DNA of 64,000 bases from Novosphingobium sp. JCM 18896 (GCF_025938095.1 NZ_JAPCZF010000007.1:62001-126000); one strand, 5' to 3'. Positions 55,231 through 64,000 are shown, counted from the stretch's first letter. The notes: generated by a model not told the origin, from the letters alone. Translations and numbers: made by a program.

Positions 55231-57723
55231 ATGACAAGACCGACGATCAGGCTGCTGGCCGCCACCACACTCTTCGCGCTATCCGCGACGCCGGCGCTCG
55301 CACAGGGCCCCGCCGATGACGACGCCGGCGCGATCATCGTCACCGCGCGCCGCACCGAAGAGCGTCTGCAGGACGTGCCGATCTCGATCACGGTGTTCAA
55401 CCAGCAACAGCTCAACGATCGCAACATCACCAATGCCGGCGACCTCGGCAAGTTCACCCCGTCGCTGACTACGAACAGCCGCTTCGGCAGCGAGAACAGC
55501 TTCTTTTCGCTGCGCGGTTTCACCCAGGAGATCCAGAACTCGCCGACCGTGGGCGTCTACTTCGGCGAAGTCGTCGCGGCGCGCGCGGCGGGCGGCACCA
55601 CCGGCGGCAATGGCGCCGGTCCGGGTTCGTTCTTCGACCTGCAAAACGTCCAAGTGCTCAAGGGCCCACAGGGCACGCTGTTCGGTCGCAACACCACGGG
55701 CGGCGCCGTGCTGCTGGTGCCGCAAAAGCCAACTGACAATCTCGAAGGCTATGTCGAGGGATCGATCGGCAACTACGGCTTGCTGCGCGGCCAGGCGGTT
55801 CTCAACATCCCGCTGGCCGATACCTTCAAGGTCCGCCTCGGCGTCGATCGCCAAAAGCGGGACGGCTATCTGAAGAACGTCTCGGGCATCGGCGTCAAGG
55901 ATTACAACGACATCGACTATTTCGCCGCCCGCTTGTCGATCCTCGCTGAACTGACGCCCGACCTCGAGAACTACGTGATCGCGTCCTACATGCGCAGCGA
56001 CACCAACGGCTCGTTCTCCAAGATCGTCAGCCAGGACAACGCCAGCCGCGACCCCTGCACCAGCGCGGCCGTACGCGCGGCCTTCCCCACGGTCTGCCCG
56101 GTCGACCTGCGCGCCGCACAGATCGCCGCAACCTCGGGCAATTTCTGGAACGTCTCGGGCGGCCGCCCGGATGCGCGCCAGCTGATCGAGCAGTGGCAGG
56201 TCATCAACACCACGACCTGGACCGCCAGCGACACCCTGACGATCAAGAACATCGTCTCCTACGCCGAATACCGCCAGCGCTCGCGCGGGGACATCTTCGG
56301 CGAGAACGGGTTCCAGAGCGGCGCGACTGTCGGCTATCACCCGGCCGGCGCGAACAACGTGCCGGGCACCAACAACATCGGCCAGTCGACCTTCACCGAG
56401 GAACTCCAGCTCCAAGGCAAACCGAGCGACAACCTGTCGTATCAGGTCGGCGGCTACCTTGAGGTCGCCGATCCGCTCCAGGGCTTCCAGACGACGATCG
56501 GTGCCAGCGGCATCGCCTGCTCCGACATCGTCGCCAAGCTTTGCGCCGACATCACCGGCCGCGGCTTCGAGCAATTATCGCAGAGCAAGTACCACTTCCG
56601 CAACCTGGGCCTCTATGCCCAAGGAACCTTGAAGTTCGCGCCGACGCTGAGCTTGACCGCGGGCTTCCGCTACACCTCCGACGTCCAGTCGGGCCTGGGT
56701 CAGGTGCTCAAGTACACCTTCCCTGCCGGCTCGACCCCGTCGGCGCCCAGCGGCGTCGCCTGCTCGCAGCCGACCGGCGTGGTCATCGGCGGCACCTCGG
56801 CCCAGATCGCCGCCGATCCATCGCGCTGCAACTTCTCGCGGCGCGTCTCGTCGAATCGGCCGACCTGGCTGGTCGACCTCGACTGGAAGCCGAACGACGA
56901 CGTGCTGGTTTATGCCAAATATGCGCGCGGCTATCGCCAGGGCGGCGTCAACGTAACCAGCTACGGCCTGGAGACCTGGGGACCCGAGAAGCTCGATCTC
57001 TACGAGATCGGCGCGAAGACCAGCTTCGACGGCGCGGTGCGCGGCACCTTCAACATCGCTGCCTTCTACAACGATTTCGCGAGCCAGCAGATCGCGATCA
57101 ATACGCTGCCCTGCAGTCTGCTACCGCCGGCCCAGCAGCCCGCCTCCTGCGTCGGTGCCCCGGCCGTCTCGGCGGCACAGGGCATCGCCAGCGGCGCAAC
57201 CTCGACGATCAAGGGCGTGGAAGTCGATGCCTCGATTTCCCCGTTCGCGGGCTTCCGTGTCGACGTGGGCTATGCCTACCTCGATACCAAGCTCAAGAGT
57301 TTCCCGGACCTGTCGAACGTGCCGCCGGGCTTCGCCCAGTTGCTGCCCGCCGCGACGGTTGGGGGCGTGCTGGCCATGACGCCCAAGAACAAGGTGACGG
57401 TGACGGGCAGCTATACCGTGCCGCTTCCCGAGACCCTTGGTCGGATGACACTGTCGGCGACCTACACCTATCAAAGCTCGATGTTCGGCAACAGCTCGTC
57501 GCTGCCGAGCCGGCAAACGATAGCACCGCAAAACCTCGTCAATGCCAACCTCAACTGGTCAAGCGTGGCCGGCAGTCCGGTTGATCTCTCGTTCTTCATC
57601 ACCAACCTGACCAACGAGAAATACTACACCTACTATATCGGCTCGTCATTCGGATGGGAGGCGGGCATCCCCAACGAGCCGCGGATGTATGGGGTTCGCG
57701 TCAAGTATCGCTTCGGCGACTGA
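55231..57723 (+). CDS. TonB-dependent outer-membrane receptor
   Basis: ATG 55231 has GGGGGAT upstream. The 830-residue protein has a signal peptide (LLAATTLFALSATPALAQG), a TonB-box region with GAIIVTARRTEERLQDVP near residue 36, the plug domain (VLKGPQGTLFGRNTTGGAVL near 150) and a long beta-barrel ending RMYGVRVKYRFGD. It imports a ligand through the outer membrane using TonB. Next to an arylsulfatase, P450 and amidohydrolase, uptake of a sulfated or hydrophobic carbon source is more likely than iron; siderophore uptake is not excluded. Confidence 0.95.
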   Translation: MTRPTIRLLAATTLFALSATPALAQGPADDDAGAIIVTARRTEERLQDVPISITVFNQQQLNDRNITNAGDLGKFTPSLTTNSRFGSENSFFSLRGFTQEIQNSPTVGVYFGEVVAARAAGGTTGGNGAGPGSFFDLQNVQVLKGPQGTLFGRNTTGGAVLLVPQKPTDNLEGYVEGSIGNYGLLRGQAVLNIPLADTFKVRLGVDRQKRDGYLKNVSGIGVKDYNDIDYFAARLSILAELTPDLENYVIASYMRSDTNGSFSKIVSQDNASRDPCTSAAVRAAFPTVCPVDLRAAQIAATSGNFWNVSGGRPDARQLIEQWQVINTTTWTASDTLTIKNIVSYAEYRQRSRGDIFGENGFQSGATVGYHPAGANNVPGTNNIGQSTFTEELQLQGKPSDNLSYQVGGYLEVADPLQGFQTTIGASGIACSDIVAKLCADITGRGFEQLSQSKYHFRNLGLYAQGTLKFAPTLSLTAGFRYTSDVQSGLGQVLKYTFPAGSTPSAPSGVACSQPTGVVIGGTSAQIAADPSRCNFSRRVSSNRPTWLVDLDWKPNDDVLVYAKYARGYRQGGVNVTSYGLETWGPEKLDLYEIGAKTSFDGAVRGTFNIAAFYNDFASQQIAINTLPCSLLPPAQQPASCVGAPAVSAAQGIASGATSTIKGVEVDASISPFAGFRVDVGYAYLDTKLKSFPDLSNVPPGFAQLLPAATVGGVLAMTPKNKVTVTGSYTVPLPETLGRMTLSATYTYQSSMFGNSSSLPSRQTIAPQNLVNANLNWSSVAGSPVDLSFFITNLTNEKYYTYYIGSSFGWEAGIPNEPRMYGVRVKYRFGD

Positions 57724-57752
57724 GCGTGATGACATCGAGGGGAGATAGCCCA

Positions 57753-60065
57753 ATGGCTCGAAGGTTGCGTAACACCTTGCTGGCGGCGACCGCGTCCTGG
57801 TCGCTCGCCTGGTCTCCCCTCGCCGCAGAGACGGGCTACCCCCCGGCGCCCGCGCCGCCGCCAGGCGCGCCCAACGTGCTGGTGATCATGACCGACGACG
57901 TCGGCTTCGCCGCCTCGAGCGCGCTGGGCGGCGGGATTCCGACGCCGAACCTCGATCGGCTCGCGGCGAACGGGCTGACCTACAACAACTTCCACACCAC
58001 CGGCCTCTGCTCGCCAACGCGCGCCGCCCTGCTCACGGGTCGCAACCATCATGCCGTCGGCTTCGGCAGCGTCGCCGACTTGGCGCGCGGCGAGCCCGGC
58101 TATAATTCGATCATTCCCAAGAGCGCGGGCACCGTCGCGCAAGTGCTCTCGGCCGCGGGATACGACACCGCCTGGCTCGGCAAGCACCACAATGTCCCCA
58201 CCTGGCAAAGCGGCAGCCTGGGCCCATTCGACCAGTGGGCCAGCGGCCTGGGCTTCCAGTATTTCTATGGATTTCACGGTGGCTGGACCGACCAGTATGC
58301 GCCGCAATTGATCGAAAATACGCGCATGGTCGATCCGCCGGCTAAGGGCGATGGGACCGAGAAAGGTTACATCCTCGATCGCGACCTCGCGGATCATGCT
58401 CTGGCCTGGTTGCAGACCCAGCGGGTCCAGCATCCGCACGCACCGTTCCTCATGTACTATGCGCCGGGCACCGCCCACGCGCCGCTGCAGGCCCCCGCCG
58501 AATGGATCGCGAAGTTCAAGGGCCGGTTCGACCAGGGCTGGGATGCCTATCGCGAGGCCGCTTTCGCGCGGCAGAAGCGCATGGGCATCATCCCGCACGA
58601 AGCCAGACTCTCGCCGCTGCCCGAGGGCATCCGCCCCTGGGCTCAGCTCTCGTCCGACGAGAAGGCGATCGCGGCGCGCTACATGGAAGTCTACGCGGCG
58701 ATGATGGCCTATTGCGACGCGCAGATCGGCCGCGTGCTCGACGACCTGAAAGCCTCGGGCCAGCTCGACAACACCTTGGTGGTCTTCGTCGAAGGCGACA
58801 ACGGCGCCTCGGGCGAAGGCGGCGAACTGGGCTCGTTCAACTATATGACCCGCGTGTCGATGAGCGCCGGCCGCGACGAGGAGATCGCCTGGTCGCTTGC
58901 CCATCTCGACCAGATCGGCGGACCGCACAGCAATTCGGTAGGGCCGGTCGGTTGGGCCGCGGCCATGAACACGCCACTGCCCTACTACAAGACCGTCGCC
59001 TCGCGGCTCGGCGGCGTACGCAACGGCATGGTCGTCTCCTGGCCGGCGAAGCTCACGGCGCGCGGCGTGCGCCAACAGTTCGCCGACGTGACCGACGTGA
59101 TGCCGACGATCCTGGAGGCGACCGGCATCGCCGCACCAGCTTCACTTGGCGGCGTGACGCAGCAGCCGTTCGACGGCGTAAGCTTCGCCTACAGCTTCAC
59201 CCAGCCGCAGGCACGCTCGCGCCACCGCACCCAATATTTCGAGGTCTTCGGCAATGCCGCGATCTATCACGACGGCTGGATGCTGGCCGAGCGGGTGAAG
59301 ACGGATCCTCGCCTGGGCGCGGCCCAGCCCGACGCGGCACTGCCCTGGCAGCTCTTCGACCTGAGCCGGGACTTCTCGCAGGCGGAAGATGTCGCCGCCG
59401 CCCATCCTGACAGGGTAGCCGAGCTCAGCGCGCTGTGGCAGGCCGAAGCCAGGCGCAATCAAGTGCTCCCGATGGCGGCGAGCAATCTCGCCTCGATGCT
59501 TCCCGGCGCCCGGCCCGAACCTTTGTCCGAACCCGGACGCTACGTATTCCGCGCGACGCCCGACCGCTATCCTGAAGGCGTGTTCCCCGCTCTGAGCAAC
59601 CGCAATTGGTCGATCGACGCGAACATCAACGTGCATGCGGGAAGCGAAGGCGTGCTTGCGACCCAAGGCGGACGGATGTCCGGGTGGGCGCTGACCATGC
59701 TCAAGGGCGTCCCCACCTTCCTCTACCGTACCAGCGACCGCGACACCGCGCTGTTCCGCCTGGCCGCGCCGCAAGCGCTGCCACCAGGCCGGCACAAGAT
59801 CACGATCGCTTTCACGGTCGACGGCCCCGGTTTCGGCAAGGGCGGCCGCTTCGTGCTGCGCATCGATGGGGAACCGGCTGCCGAAGGCCGCGTCGAACGC
59901 ACCGCGCCGTTCAAGTTCGCGCCCGAGGACGCAACGATCGGCCGTGACACGGGCTCGCCCGTCAGCGACGACTATGAGGTGCCTTTCACCTATACGGGCA
60001 CGATCGACGCCGTGGCACTGCAACTCGGCCCGGTCCAGCCGCCAGGGACGCCTGAAAAGAGATAG
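57753..60065 (+). CDS. arylsulfatase
   Basis: ATG 57753 has GAGGGGAGA upstream and gives a signal peptide (RRLRNTLLAATASWSLAWSP, cleaved near residue 25). The 770-residue protein has metal-binding aspartates in VLVIMTDDVGFAASSA near residue 50 and the sulfatase signature LCSPTRAALLTGRNH near 87, whose cysteine is converted to formylglycine. C-terminal residues about 600-770 form a beta-rich extension (GRHKITIAFTVDGPGFGKGG). The product should be periplasmic and cleave a sulfate ester. No formylglycine-generating enzyme gene lies in the window. Confidence 0.95.
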   Translation: MARRLRNTLLAATASWSLAWSPLAAETGYPPAPAPPPGAPNVLVIMTDDVGFAASSALGGGIPTPNLDRLAANGLTYNNFHTTGLCSPTRAALLTGRNHHAVGFGSVADLARGEPGYNSIIPKSAGTVAQVLSAAGYDTAWLGKHHNVPTWQSGSLGPFDQWASGLGFQYFYGFHGGWTDQYAPQLIENTRMVDPPAKGDGTEKGYILDRDLADHALAWLQTQRVQHPHAPFLMYYAPGTAHAPLQAPAEWIAKFKGRFDQGWDAYREAAFARQKRMGIIPHEARLSPLPEGIRPWAQLSSDEKAIAARYMEVYAAMMAYCDAQIGRVLDDLKASGQLDNTLVVFVEGDNGASGEGGELGSFNYMTRVSMSAGRDEEIAWSLAHLDQIGGPHSNSVGPVGWAAAMNTPLPYYKTVASRLGGVRNGMVVSWPAKLTARGVRQQFADVTDVMPTILEATGIAAPASLGGVTQQPFDGVSFAYSFTQPQARSRHRTQYFEVFGNAAIYHDGWMLAERVKTDPRLGAAQPDAALPWQLFDLSRDFSQAEDVAAAHPDRVAELSALWQAEARRNQVLPMAASNLASMLPGARPEPLSEPGRYVFRATPDRYPEGVFPALSNRNWSIDANINVHAGSEGVLATQGGRMSGWALTMLKGVPTFLYRTSDRDTALFRLAAPQALPPGRHKITIAFTVDGPGFGKGGRFVLRIDGEPAAEGRVERTAPFKFAPEDATIGRDTGSPVSDDYEVPFTYTGTIDAVALQLGPVQPPGTPEKR

Positions 60066-60310
60066 CAGAATGATTTCGCTGGCGCTGCATGGTGCATCGG
60101 CTGGGCCGCTCCCACAGTGACCGCGTCGAGATTATCCTGGCACGAGATGACTCGCGCGAACGATCGAGAACTCCGCCGCTATCAGCGCGCTCACCAGCAC
60201 AGGCGAACGGCTGCTCTGTCGGCGGAAATCTCCCGCCACATCGGCGGGCGTAGCGAGGGGACCTTTTGGCGCCCTTGACCCGGGTCGCTATGGCCAAGGC
60301 ACCATAGCAT
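60066..60310. other. intergenic after the sulfatase gene
   Basis: No coding frame or clear terminator is seen here. The SDR remnant begins just after, and may once have extended into this stretch, but I cannot read any further similarity. From 60621 to 60733 lies the leader of the P450 gene, with no gene. Confidence 0.35.
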
Positions 60311-60620
60311 TCAGCAGCACTCTGTTCCGAGACCTAGGCCTTCGCGCTTGGCGAACATCGCGGCGATCCGCTCGGGACCCCGCCAGCCCTCGGCAAGGCC
60401 CGGTCATTCCAAGACGGCAGCATAGATCAGGTGCGTGACGGGTCGCAGTGGTCCTGCAAGTTCGGCACAGGCGGCCGGATCGGAAAGATCGACGCTCGCA
60501 TGATCAAAGCGGACGACCTGCGTCACCAGGGGACGCCGTCGCGACAGCACCGTCACGCTTCAGCCGGGCATCCTTGCGAAATGCTTGGTCGCCGCCGCGC
60601 CGATGACGCCGCTGCCCTCT
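60311..60620 (-). pseudogene. remnant of an SDR (PRISE-like) reductase
   Basis: Read on the minus strand, one register gives SGVIGAAATKHFARMPG, stop, SVTVLSRRRP, then VVRFDHASVDLSDPAACAEL, THLIYAAVLE, stop, PGLAEGWRG. This is the N-terminal Rossmann part of extended SDRs of the PRISE (progesterone 5-beta-reductase-like) kind, where GASGV.G..a..hF, LSRRrP, D.sVDLtD and THlvYAAl.EkPGL.aGWR recur. In-frame TGA codons lie at 60560-60562 and 60404-60406, and the rest of the gene is missing. It is therefore a decayed fragment, next to the P450 and sulfatase genes. Confidence 0.65.
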
Positions 60621-60733
60621 CGACGAGAAGATGCATGCCCAAGCGCGACCACCCTAATAGAATGATTCTGATGCAATTCTTATTGCTCAGACTTTCGCGC
60701 TTTGGCAAGTTCGGCTTGGAGGATCTTGCCGCC

Positions 60734-61951
60734 ATGCTCTATCCCTCACGCGAGCACCTGCCCGATCACGTGGCGCCGGCGCTGGTGGTCGACTATGACA
60801 CCTTCGTTGTCGATGCACCCGACGGGGACTTCGCCGCCGCCATGGTCCGTCTGCGCGATTCCGGCGTGCCCGGGCTGTTCTGGACGCAGCGCAACGGCGG
60901 CCACTGGGTCGCCACGGGCGATGGCCAGGTGCGCCGCATTCTCGAGGATGCGGAGACGTTCTCGAGCCGTGCCATGCGCGTGCCCAAATCGGCCAATCCG
61001 GTGCCGCCGATCATTCCGCTGATGCTCGATCCGCCCGATCACCACAAGTACCGGCGGCTGATCGGACCGGCGATGACGCCCAGCAAGGTCCAGCGGCTAG
61101 AGGATAGCGCGCGTATCCTCTCGATCGGCCTGATCGAGGCCCTCGAACCGCAGGGCCACTGCGAATTCATCGGCGATTTCGCGCAGCAGATGCCGATCGC
61201 GATCTTCATGGGCATGCTCGATCTGCCGCCCGAGGATCGCGGGCACATCATGGGCATCGTCGACCGCATCATTCGGCCCGACGTGCCCGAGACACGCATG
61301 CGCGGTTTCGAGGAACTGGCCGGCTACACCATGGTCAAGGTCCGCGAGCGCCGCGCGGTGCCGGGCGAGGACCTGGTCAGCCAGCTCGCGCTCGCGAGGA
61401 TCGACGGCGAACTTCTAGACGATGCTCCGCTGCAGGGACTCATGAGCGTACTGCTGCTCGCCGGGCTCGATACCGTCGCAGGCATGCTCGGCTTCATCGT
61501 GCGTTTCCTCGCAACGAGCCCCCGTCACCGCCGCCAGCTTCGCGAGGAACCGGCGTTGGTCAATTCGGCGATCGAGGAATTCCTGCGGCGCATGGCGATG
61601 GTCAATCTCACCCGCGAGGTCGAGCGGGACACCGAGCTTGGCGGCGTGACGCTCAAGCGCGGCGATCTCATCGTCGTCCCCACGCCGCTGGGCAATTTCC
61701 CGCAGGACGGGCAGGACTGGCTCGCGGTCGATTTCCAGCGGCCGCGCATCGCCCACGCCACCTTCGGCGCGGGGCCGCATTTCTGCCTCGGCGCGATGCT
61801 CGCCCGTGCGGAAATCCGCATCTTCCTCGAAGAATGGCTGGCCCGCATTCCCGACTTCGCCATTGCCGAAGGCGCTTCGCTCAAAGTCCAGGTCGGCGCC
61901 GCCGCGATGATCCCATGCCTTCCGCTGGTCTGGCCGGCCGCGGCCAAATAG
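60734..61951 (+). CDS. cytochrome P450
   Basis: ATG 60734 follows GGAGG by eleven bases; the frame is open further upstream but that part overlaps the SDR remnant and is unlike P450s. The 405-residue soluble P450 has the I-helix motif LLAGLDTVAGM near residue 240, the ExxR in EEFLRR near 288 and the heme loop FGAGPHFCLGAMLARAEI near 345 with the cysteine ligand. It is a bacterial class I monooxygenase needing a ferredoxin and reductase, neither of which is in the window. It probably hydroxylates the compound taken up by the adjacent TonB/sulfatase system. Confidence 0.93.
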   Translation: MLYPSREHLPDHVAPALVVDYDTFVVDAPDGDFAAAMVRLRDSGVPGLFWTQRNGGHWVATGDGQVRRILEDAETFSSRAMRVPKSANPVPPIIPLMLDPPDHHKYRRLIGPAMTPSKVQRLEDSARILSIGLIEALEPQGHCEFIGDFAQQMPIAIFMGMLDLPPEDRGHIMGIVDRIIRPDVPETRMRGFEELAGYTMVKVRERRAVPGEDLVSQLALARIDGELLDDAPLQGLMSVLLLAGLDTVAGMLGFIVRFLATSPRHRRQLREEPALVNSAIEEFLRRMAMVNLTREVERDTELGGVTLKRGDLIVVPTPLGNFPQDGQDWLAVDFQRPRIAHATFGAGPHFCLGAMLARAEIRIFLEEWLARIPDFAIAEGASLKVQVGAAAMIPCLPLVWPAAAK

Positions 61952-61961
61952 CATACAGCTA

Positions 61962-61991
61962 TTGCAATTAACCTCCGCCCGCCCCTAACGT
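61962..61991 (+). promoter_or_regulatory. candidate promoter of the amidohydrolase gene
   Basis: TTGCAA at 61962-61967 and TAACGT at 61986-61991 are separated by 18 bases, a workable sigma-70 spacing. The -10-like box touches the palindrome at 61990. This is a pattern match only; no start site is known. Confidence 0.35.
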
Positions 61992-62008
61992 GTGACAGCA
62001 TGTAACAC
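61990..62008. promoter_or_regulatory. near-perfect palindrome, candidate TetR operator
   Basis: GTGTGACA (61990-61997), three-base spacer GCA, then TGTAACAC (62001-62008). The right arm inverted is GTGTTACA, so seven of eight positions match. It lies 37-55 bp before the amidohydrolase start, overlapping a candidate -10 box, so a bound protein would block transcription. The coupled tetR gene at 63784 is the obvious candidate to bind it. Confidence 0.55.
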
Positions 62009-62044
62009 ATTGGCGCCAAGCCGAGTCGAGCCGGGAGAAATGCG

Positions 62045-63787
62045 ATGGAAATCCGTATCCTCATCAAGGGTGGCACCGTGGTCGATGGCTCGGGTGCGCC
62101 GGCCTATGCCGCCGACGTTCGCATCGCCGGCGGCCGGATCGTCGAGATCGGCCGCGATCTGGCGGCGGGCACCGGCGAACGCGTGTTCGACGCCGCGGGC
62201 TGCTACGTCACACCCGGTCTGATCGAGACGCATAACCACTGGGACGGCGGCGTCTGGTGGTCGCCTAACCTCGATCCACTGCCCGCCTATGGCGCGACGA
62301 CCTCGATCAACGGCAATTGCGGCTTCTCGATGGCCCCGGCCCCCGCCAGCGACGAGGGCCGCCAGAACGTGATCGACATCTTCAACTACTTCGAGGACAT
62401 TCCCGAAGAGCCGATGCGCTCGATCGTCCCCTGGGACTGGAGCAAATGGAGCGAATACAAGGCCTCGATGGAGGCCAAGGTCCGCCTGCCGCTGAACTTC
62501 TGCTCGTTCTGCGGCCACATCCCGATGCGGCTTTCGGTAATGGGCCAGGATGCCTGGACGCGCACTGCAACGCCCGACGAGATCGCCCGGATGTGCGCGC
62601 TGCTCGACGATGCGCTCGCGGCCGGCGCCATGGGCCTGTCTTCCAACTTCCTCGATTTCGACAAGTACGAGCGCCCCCTGCCCTCGCAACTCGCCGATGA
62701 TGCCGAACTCGAGGCGCTGATGGAGGTGGTCGCACGCTATCCGGGCGCGACGATCCAGGTCATCCTCGACTACTTCATGCGCCACACGGCCAACGACAAT
62801 CTCGAGCGCTTCGGAAAGCTCGCGAAGAAGACCGGCGTCCGCCTGCAGTGGGCCGGCATGCCCTCGCTCGAATACATGAAGCCGCAACTCGCACGGGCCG
62901 AGGAACTGCACGCGCAGTTCAAGGCCGAGGGTCTGCCGATCTACACCAGCTTCAACGTGCTCTCGCCCACCTCGGTGATCAATTTCGGCCGCACGCTGGT
63001 CTTCGGGCAGAACGGCAACCCGGTCTGGCAGGAACTGGTCAACACGCCCGGCTGGGACGCCAAGGTCGCCCTGCTCAATGACCCGGAATGGCGCGACCGC
63101 GCGCGGGATGCCTGGGAGAACCAGTTCCCGCATTCCTACCTGCACCACCCCGACGCGCTGTTCCTGCGCGAAAGCGAGTCCGGCTACGGCCCGATCGGCG
63201 TGACCCTGGCCGACTACATGGCGCAAACCGGCATCAACCACGCCTCCGACGCGATGGCGCAGTGGGTGCTCAACAACGGCCAGGAATCGGTGATCCTCAA
63301 GAAGTCCTGGGAGAAGAACGAGGAGATCCTCGAAAAGCTGCTCGTCGACACCCACTCGCTCGCCAACGTCAGCGACGCCGGCGCGCACGGCAAGCTGTTC
63401 TGCGGCGCAGGCTACAACGTGTTCCTGTTGACCGACTATGTCCGCGACCGCGGCATCATCTCGATCGAGCAGGGCGTGCACATGCTGACCTGGCGGCTCG
63501 CCGAATTCTTCGGACTGCACGATCGCGGGCTGATCGAAGTCGGCAAGGCGGCGGACATCACCGTGTTCAACTTGGACGAGATCGAGATGCGGCCCGAGAA
63601 GAAGACCTGGGACGTCTGGGACGGCACCGGCGGACGTACCTATCGCTACACGCGCGATCCGGCGCCAATGCGCCTGACCCTGGTCAACGGCGAGCCGACT
63701 TTCGACCGCGGCGAGTTCACCGGCCGCTATCCGGGCCGGTTCGTCGGCCCCGAGACGTCCGAAGAACTGGCGATCGCCGCCGAATGA
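62045..63787 (+). CDS. D-aminoacylase-family amidohydrolase
   Basis: The 580-residue protein has the amidohydrolase metal motif in ETHNHWDGGVWW near residue 62 and the family start ILIKGGTVVDGSGAPAYAAD. Later segments LSSNFLDFDKYERPLPSQ, SDAGAHGKLFCGAGYN near 442 and GKAADITVFNLDEI near 500 follow N-acyl-D-amino-acid deacylase family members. The usual HxHxD core reads HNHWD here. Length is somewhat above the D-aminoacylase norm of about 480-530. It is coupled to a downstream tetR gene by ATGA. The substrate could be an amide, a lactone or a cyclic imide. Confidence 0.9.
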   Translation: MEIRILIKGGTVVDGSGAPAYAADVRIAGGRIVEIGRDLAAGTGERVFDAAGCYVTPGLIETHNHWDGGVWWSPNLDPLPAYGATTSINGNCGFSMAPAPASDEGRQNVIDIFNYFEDIPEEPMRSIVPWDWSKWSEYKASMEAKVRLPLNFCSFCGHIPMRLSVMGQDAWTRTATPDEIARMCALLDDALAAGAMGLSSNFLDFDKYERPLPSQLADDAELEALMEVVARYPGATIQVILDYFMRHTANDNLERFGKLAKKTGVRLQWAGMPSLEYMKPQLARAEELHAQFKAEGLPIYTSFNVLSPTSVINFGRTLVFGQNGNPVWQELVNTPGWDAKVALLNDPEWRDRARDAWENQFPHSYLHHPDALFLRESESGYGPIGVTLADYMAQTGINHASDAMAQWVLNNGQESVILKKSWEKNEEILEKLLVDTHSLANVSDAGAHGKLFCGAGYNVFLLTDYVRDRGIISIEQGVHMLTWRLAEFFGLHDRGLIEVGKAADITVFNLDEIEMRPEKKTWDVWDGTGGRTYRYTRDPAPMRLTLVNGEPTFDRGEFTGRYPGRFVGPETSEELAIAAE

Positions 63788-64000
63788 CCGGCGCCGCCCT
63801 CGCCCTGCCCGCCGGGCTGCTCGCGTTCCAGAGCCGCCGCAAGGAGGATACGCGCGGCCGGCTGCTGGCCGCCGCGGCGACGGCCTTCTGCGAGCGCGGC
63901 TACGTGCCGGTGTCGATCGAGGAGATCGCGCTGGCGGCAGGCGTCAGCCGGATGACCTTCTACCGCCACTTCGGCGGCAAGGCCGAAATCGCGACCGAGC
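63784..64000 (+). CDS. TetR family regulator, cut by window edge
   Basis: ATG 63784 overlaps the amidohydrolase stop (ATGA). Only the first 72 residues are inside the window, and they hold the full TetR HTH: RGRLLAAAATAFCERGYVPV, SIEEIALAAGVSRMTFYRHF and GGKAEIATE. The ligand domain lies outside. Coupling to the amidohydrolase and the palindrome upstream of that gene suggest autoregulation of the pair. Confidence 0.9.
   Translation, partial: MTGAALALPAGLLAFQSRRKEDTRGRLLAAAATAFCERGYVPVSIEEIALAAGVSRMTFYRHFGGKAEIATE

Noticed and set aside
57633-63520. Long minus-strand frames (57633-59075, 61985-63520)
   Set aside because: Antisense to arylsulfatase and the amidohydrolase; charged, repetitive composition and no motifs.
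1-64000. tRNA, rRNA, CRISPR, insertion sequences or phage genes
   Set aside because: None seen: no tRNA-like GTTCRA-type arms in suitable context, no spaced direct repeats, and no transposase or integrase motif in any frame.

Overview
The window looks like chromosome, or a large secondary replicon, of a GC-rich alphaproteobacterium, most likely a sphingomonad (Sphingomonadaceae). This is an inference from the high GC, frequent GTG/TTG starts, the TonB receptor plus arylsulfatase plus P450 neighbourhood, and many short proteins of sphingomonad type. I see no rRNA, tRNA, CRISPR array, transposase or integrase.

Layout. (1) 1-6.1 kb: a small catabolic locus. Two alpha/beta hydrolases of one family (one runs off the left edge) flank an AraC regulator, a GntR regulator, an SDR dehydrogenase and a zinc alcohol dehydrogenase. 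(2) 6.4-7.9 kb: a fluoride riboswitch (crcB motif) directly upstream of a CLC-F type fluoride/proton antiporter gene whose reading frame is broken by two apparent one-base losses. (3) 8-18.3 kb: a small membrane protein, a DUF1398-like protein divergent from an MscS channel, the coupled trehalose cluster otsB-GH15-otsA, a SulP transporter, a soluble sensor kinase and a DUF305 protein. (4) 19-26.1 kb: an orphan RodA, small hypotheticals, AraC and LysR regulators, and a YbgF-like TPR protein followed by an orphan HlyD-type adaptor. (5) 26.5-38.4 kb: ion homeostasis. DUF389 protein and CPA1 Na+/H+ antiporter are coupled; nhaA-ClC-pirin-like are coupled on the minus strand; then come a KdpD-like sensor without kinase domains, a lipoprotein, an SLC13-type permease and a periplasmic protein. 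(6) 38.7-47.6 kb: a MarR regulator (EctR-like) divergent from ectABCD, which runs on through an MFS carrier, a second MscS channel, a ProP-like carrier and a YihY/BrkB protein. (7) 47.8-52.5 kb: a frameshifted MASE1/PAS/GAF hybrid kinase and a TetR/SDR divergent pair. (8) 52.6-64 kb: a second catabolic island with LysR, DUF1214-like protein, TonB receptor, arylsulfatase, a decayed SDR remnant, cytochrome P450, D-aminoacylase-family amidohydrolase and a TetR regulator cut by the right edge.

How it fits together. From 6.4 to 47.6 kb nearly every gene concerns osmotic, ionic or envelope stress: trehalose and (hydroxy)ectoine synthesis, two osmotic release channels, two Na+/H+ antiporters, two CLC proteins and compatible-solute carriers. 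It reads as an osmotic/ionic stress region set between two catabolic loci. The main leads are the fluoride riboswitch with a damaged exporter, the eight-gene ectoine-transport array with a repeated TTTCGAA motif at its promoter, the NhaA-ClC-pirin coupling, and a near-perfect palindrome upstream of the amidohydrolase-tetR pair.
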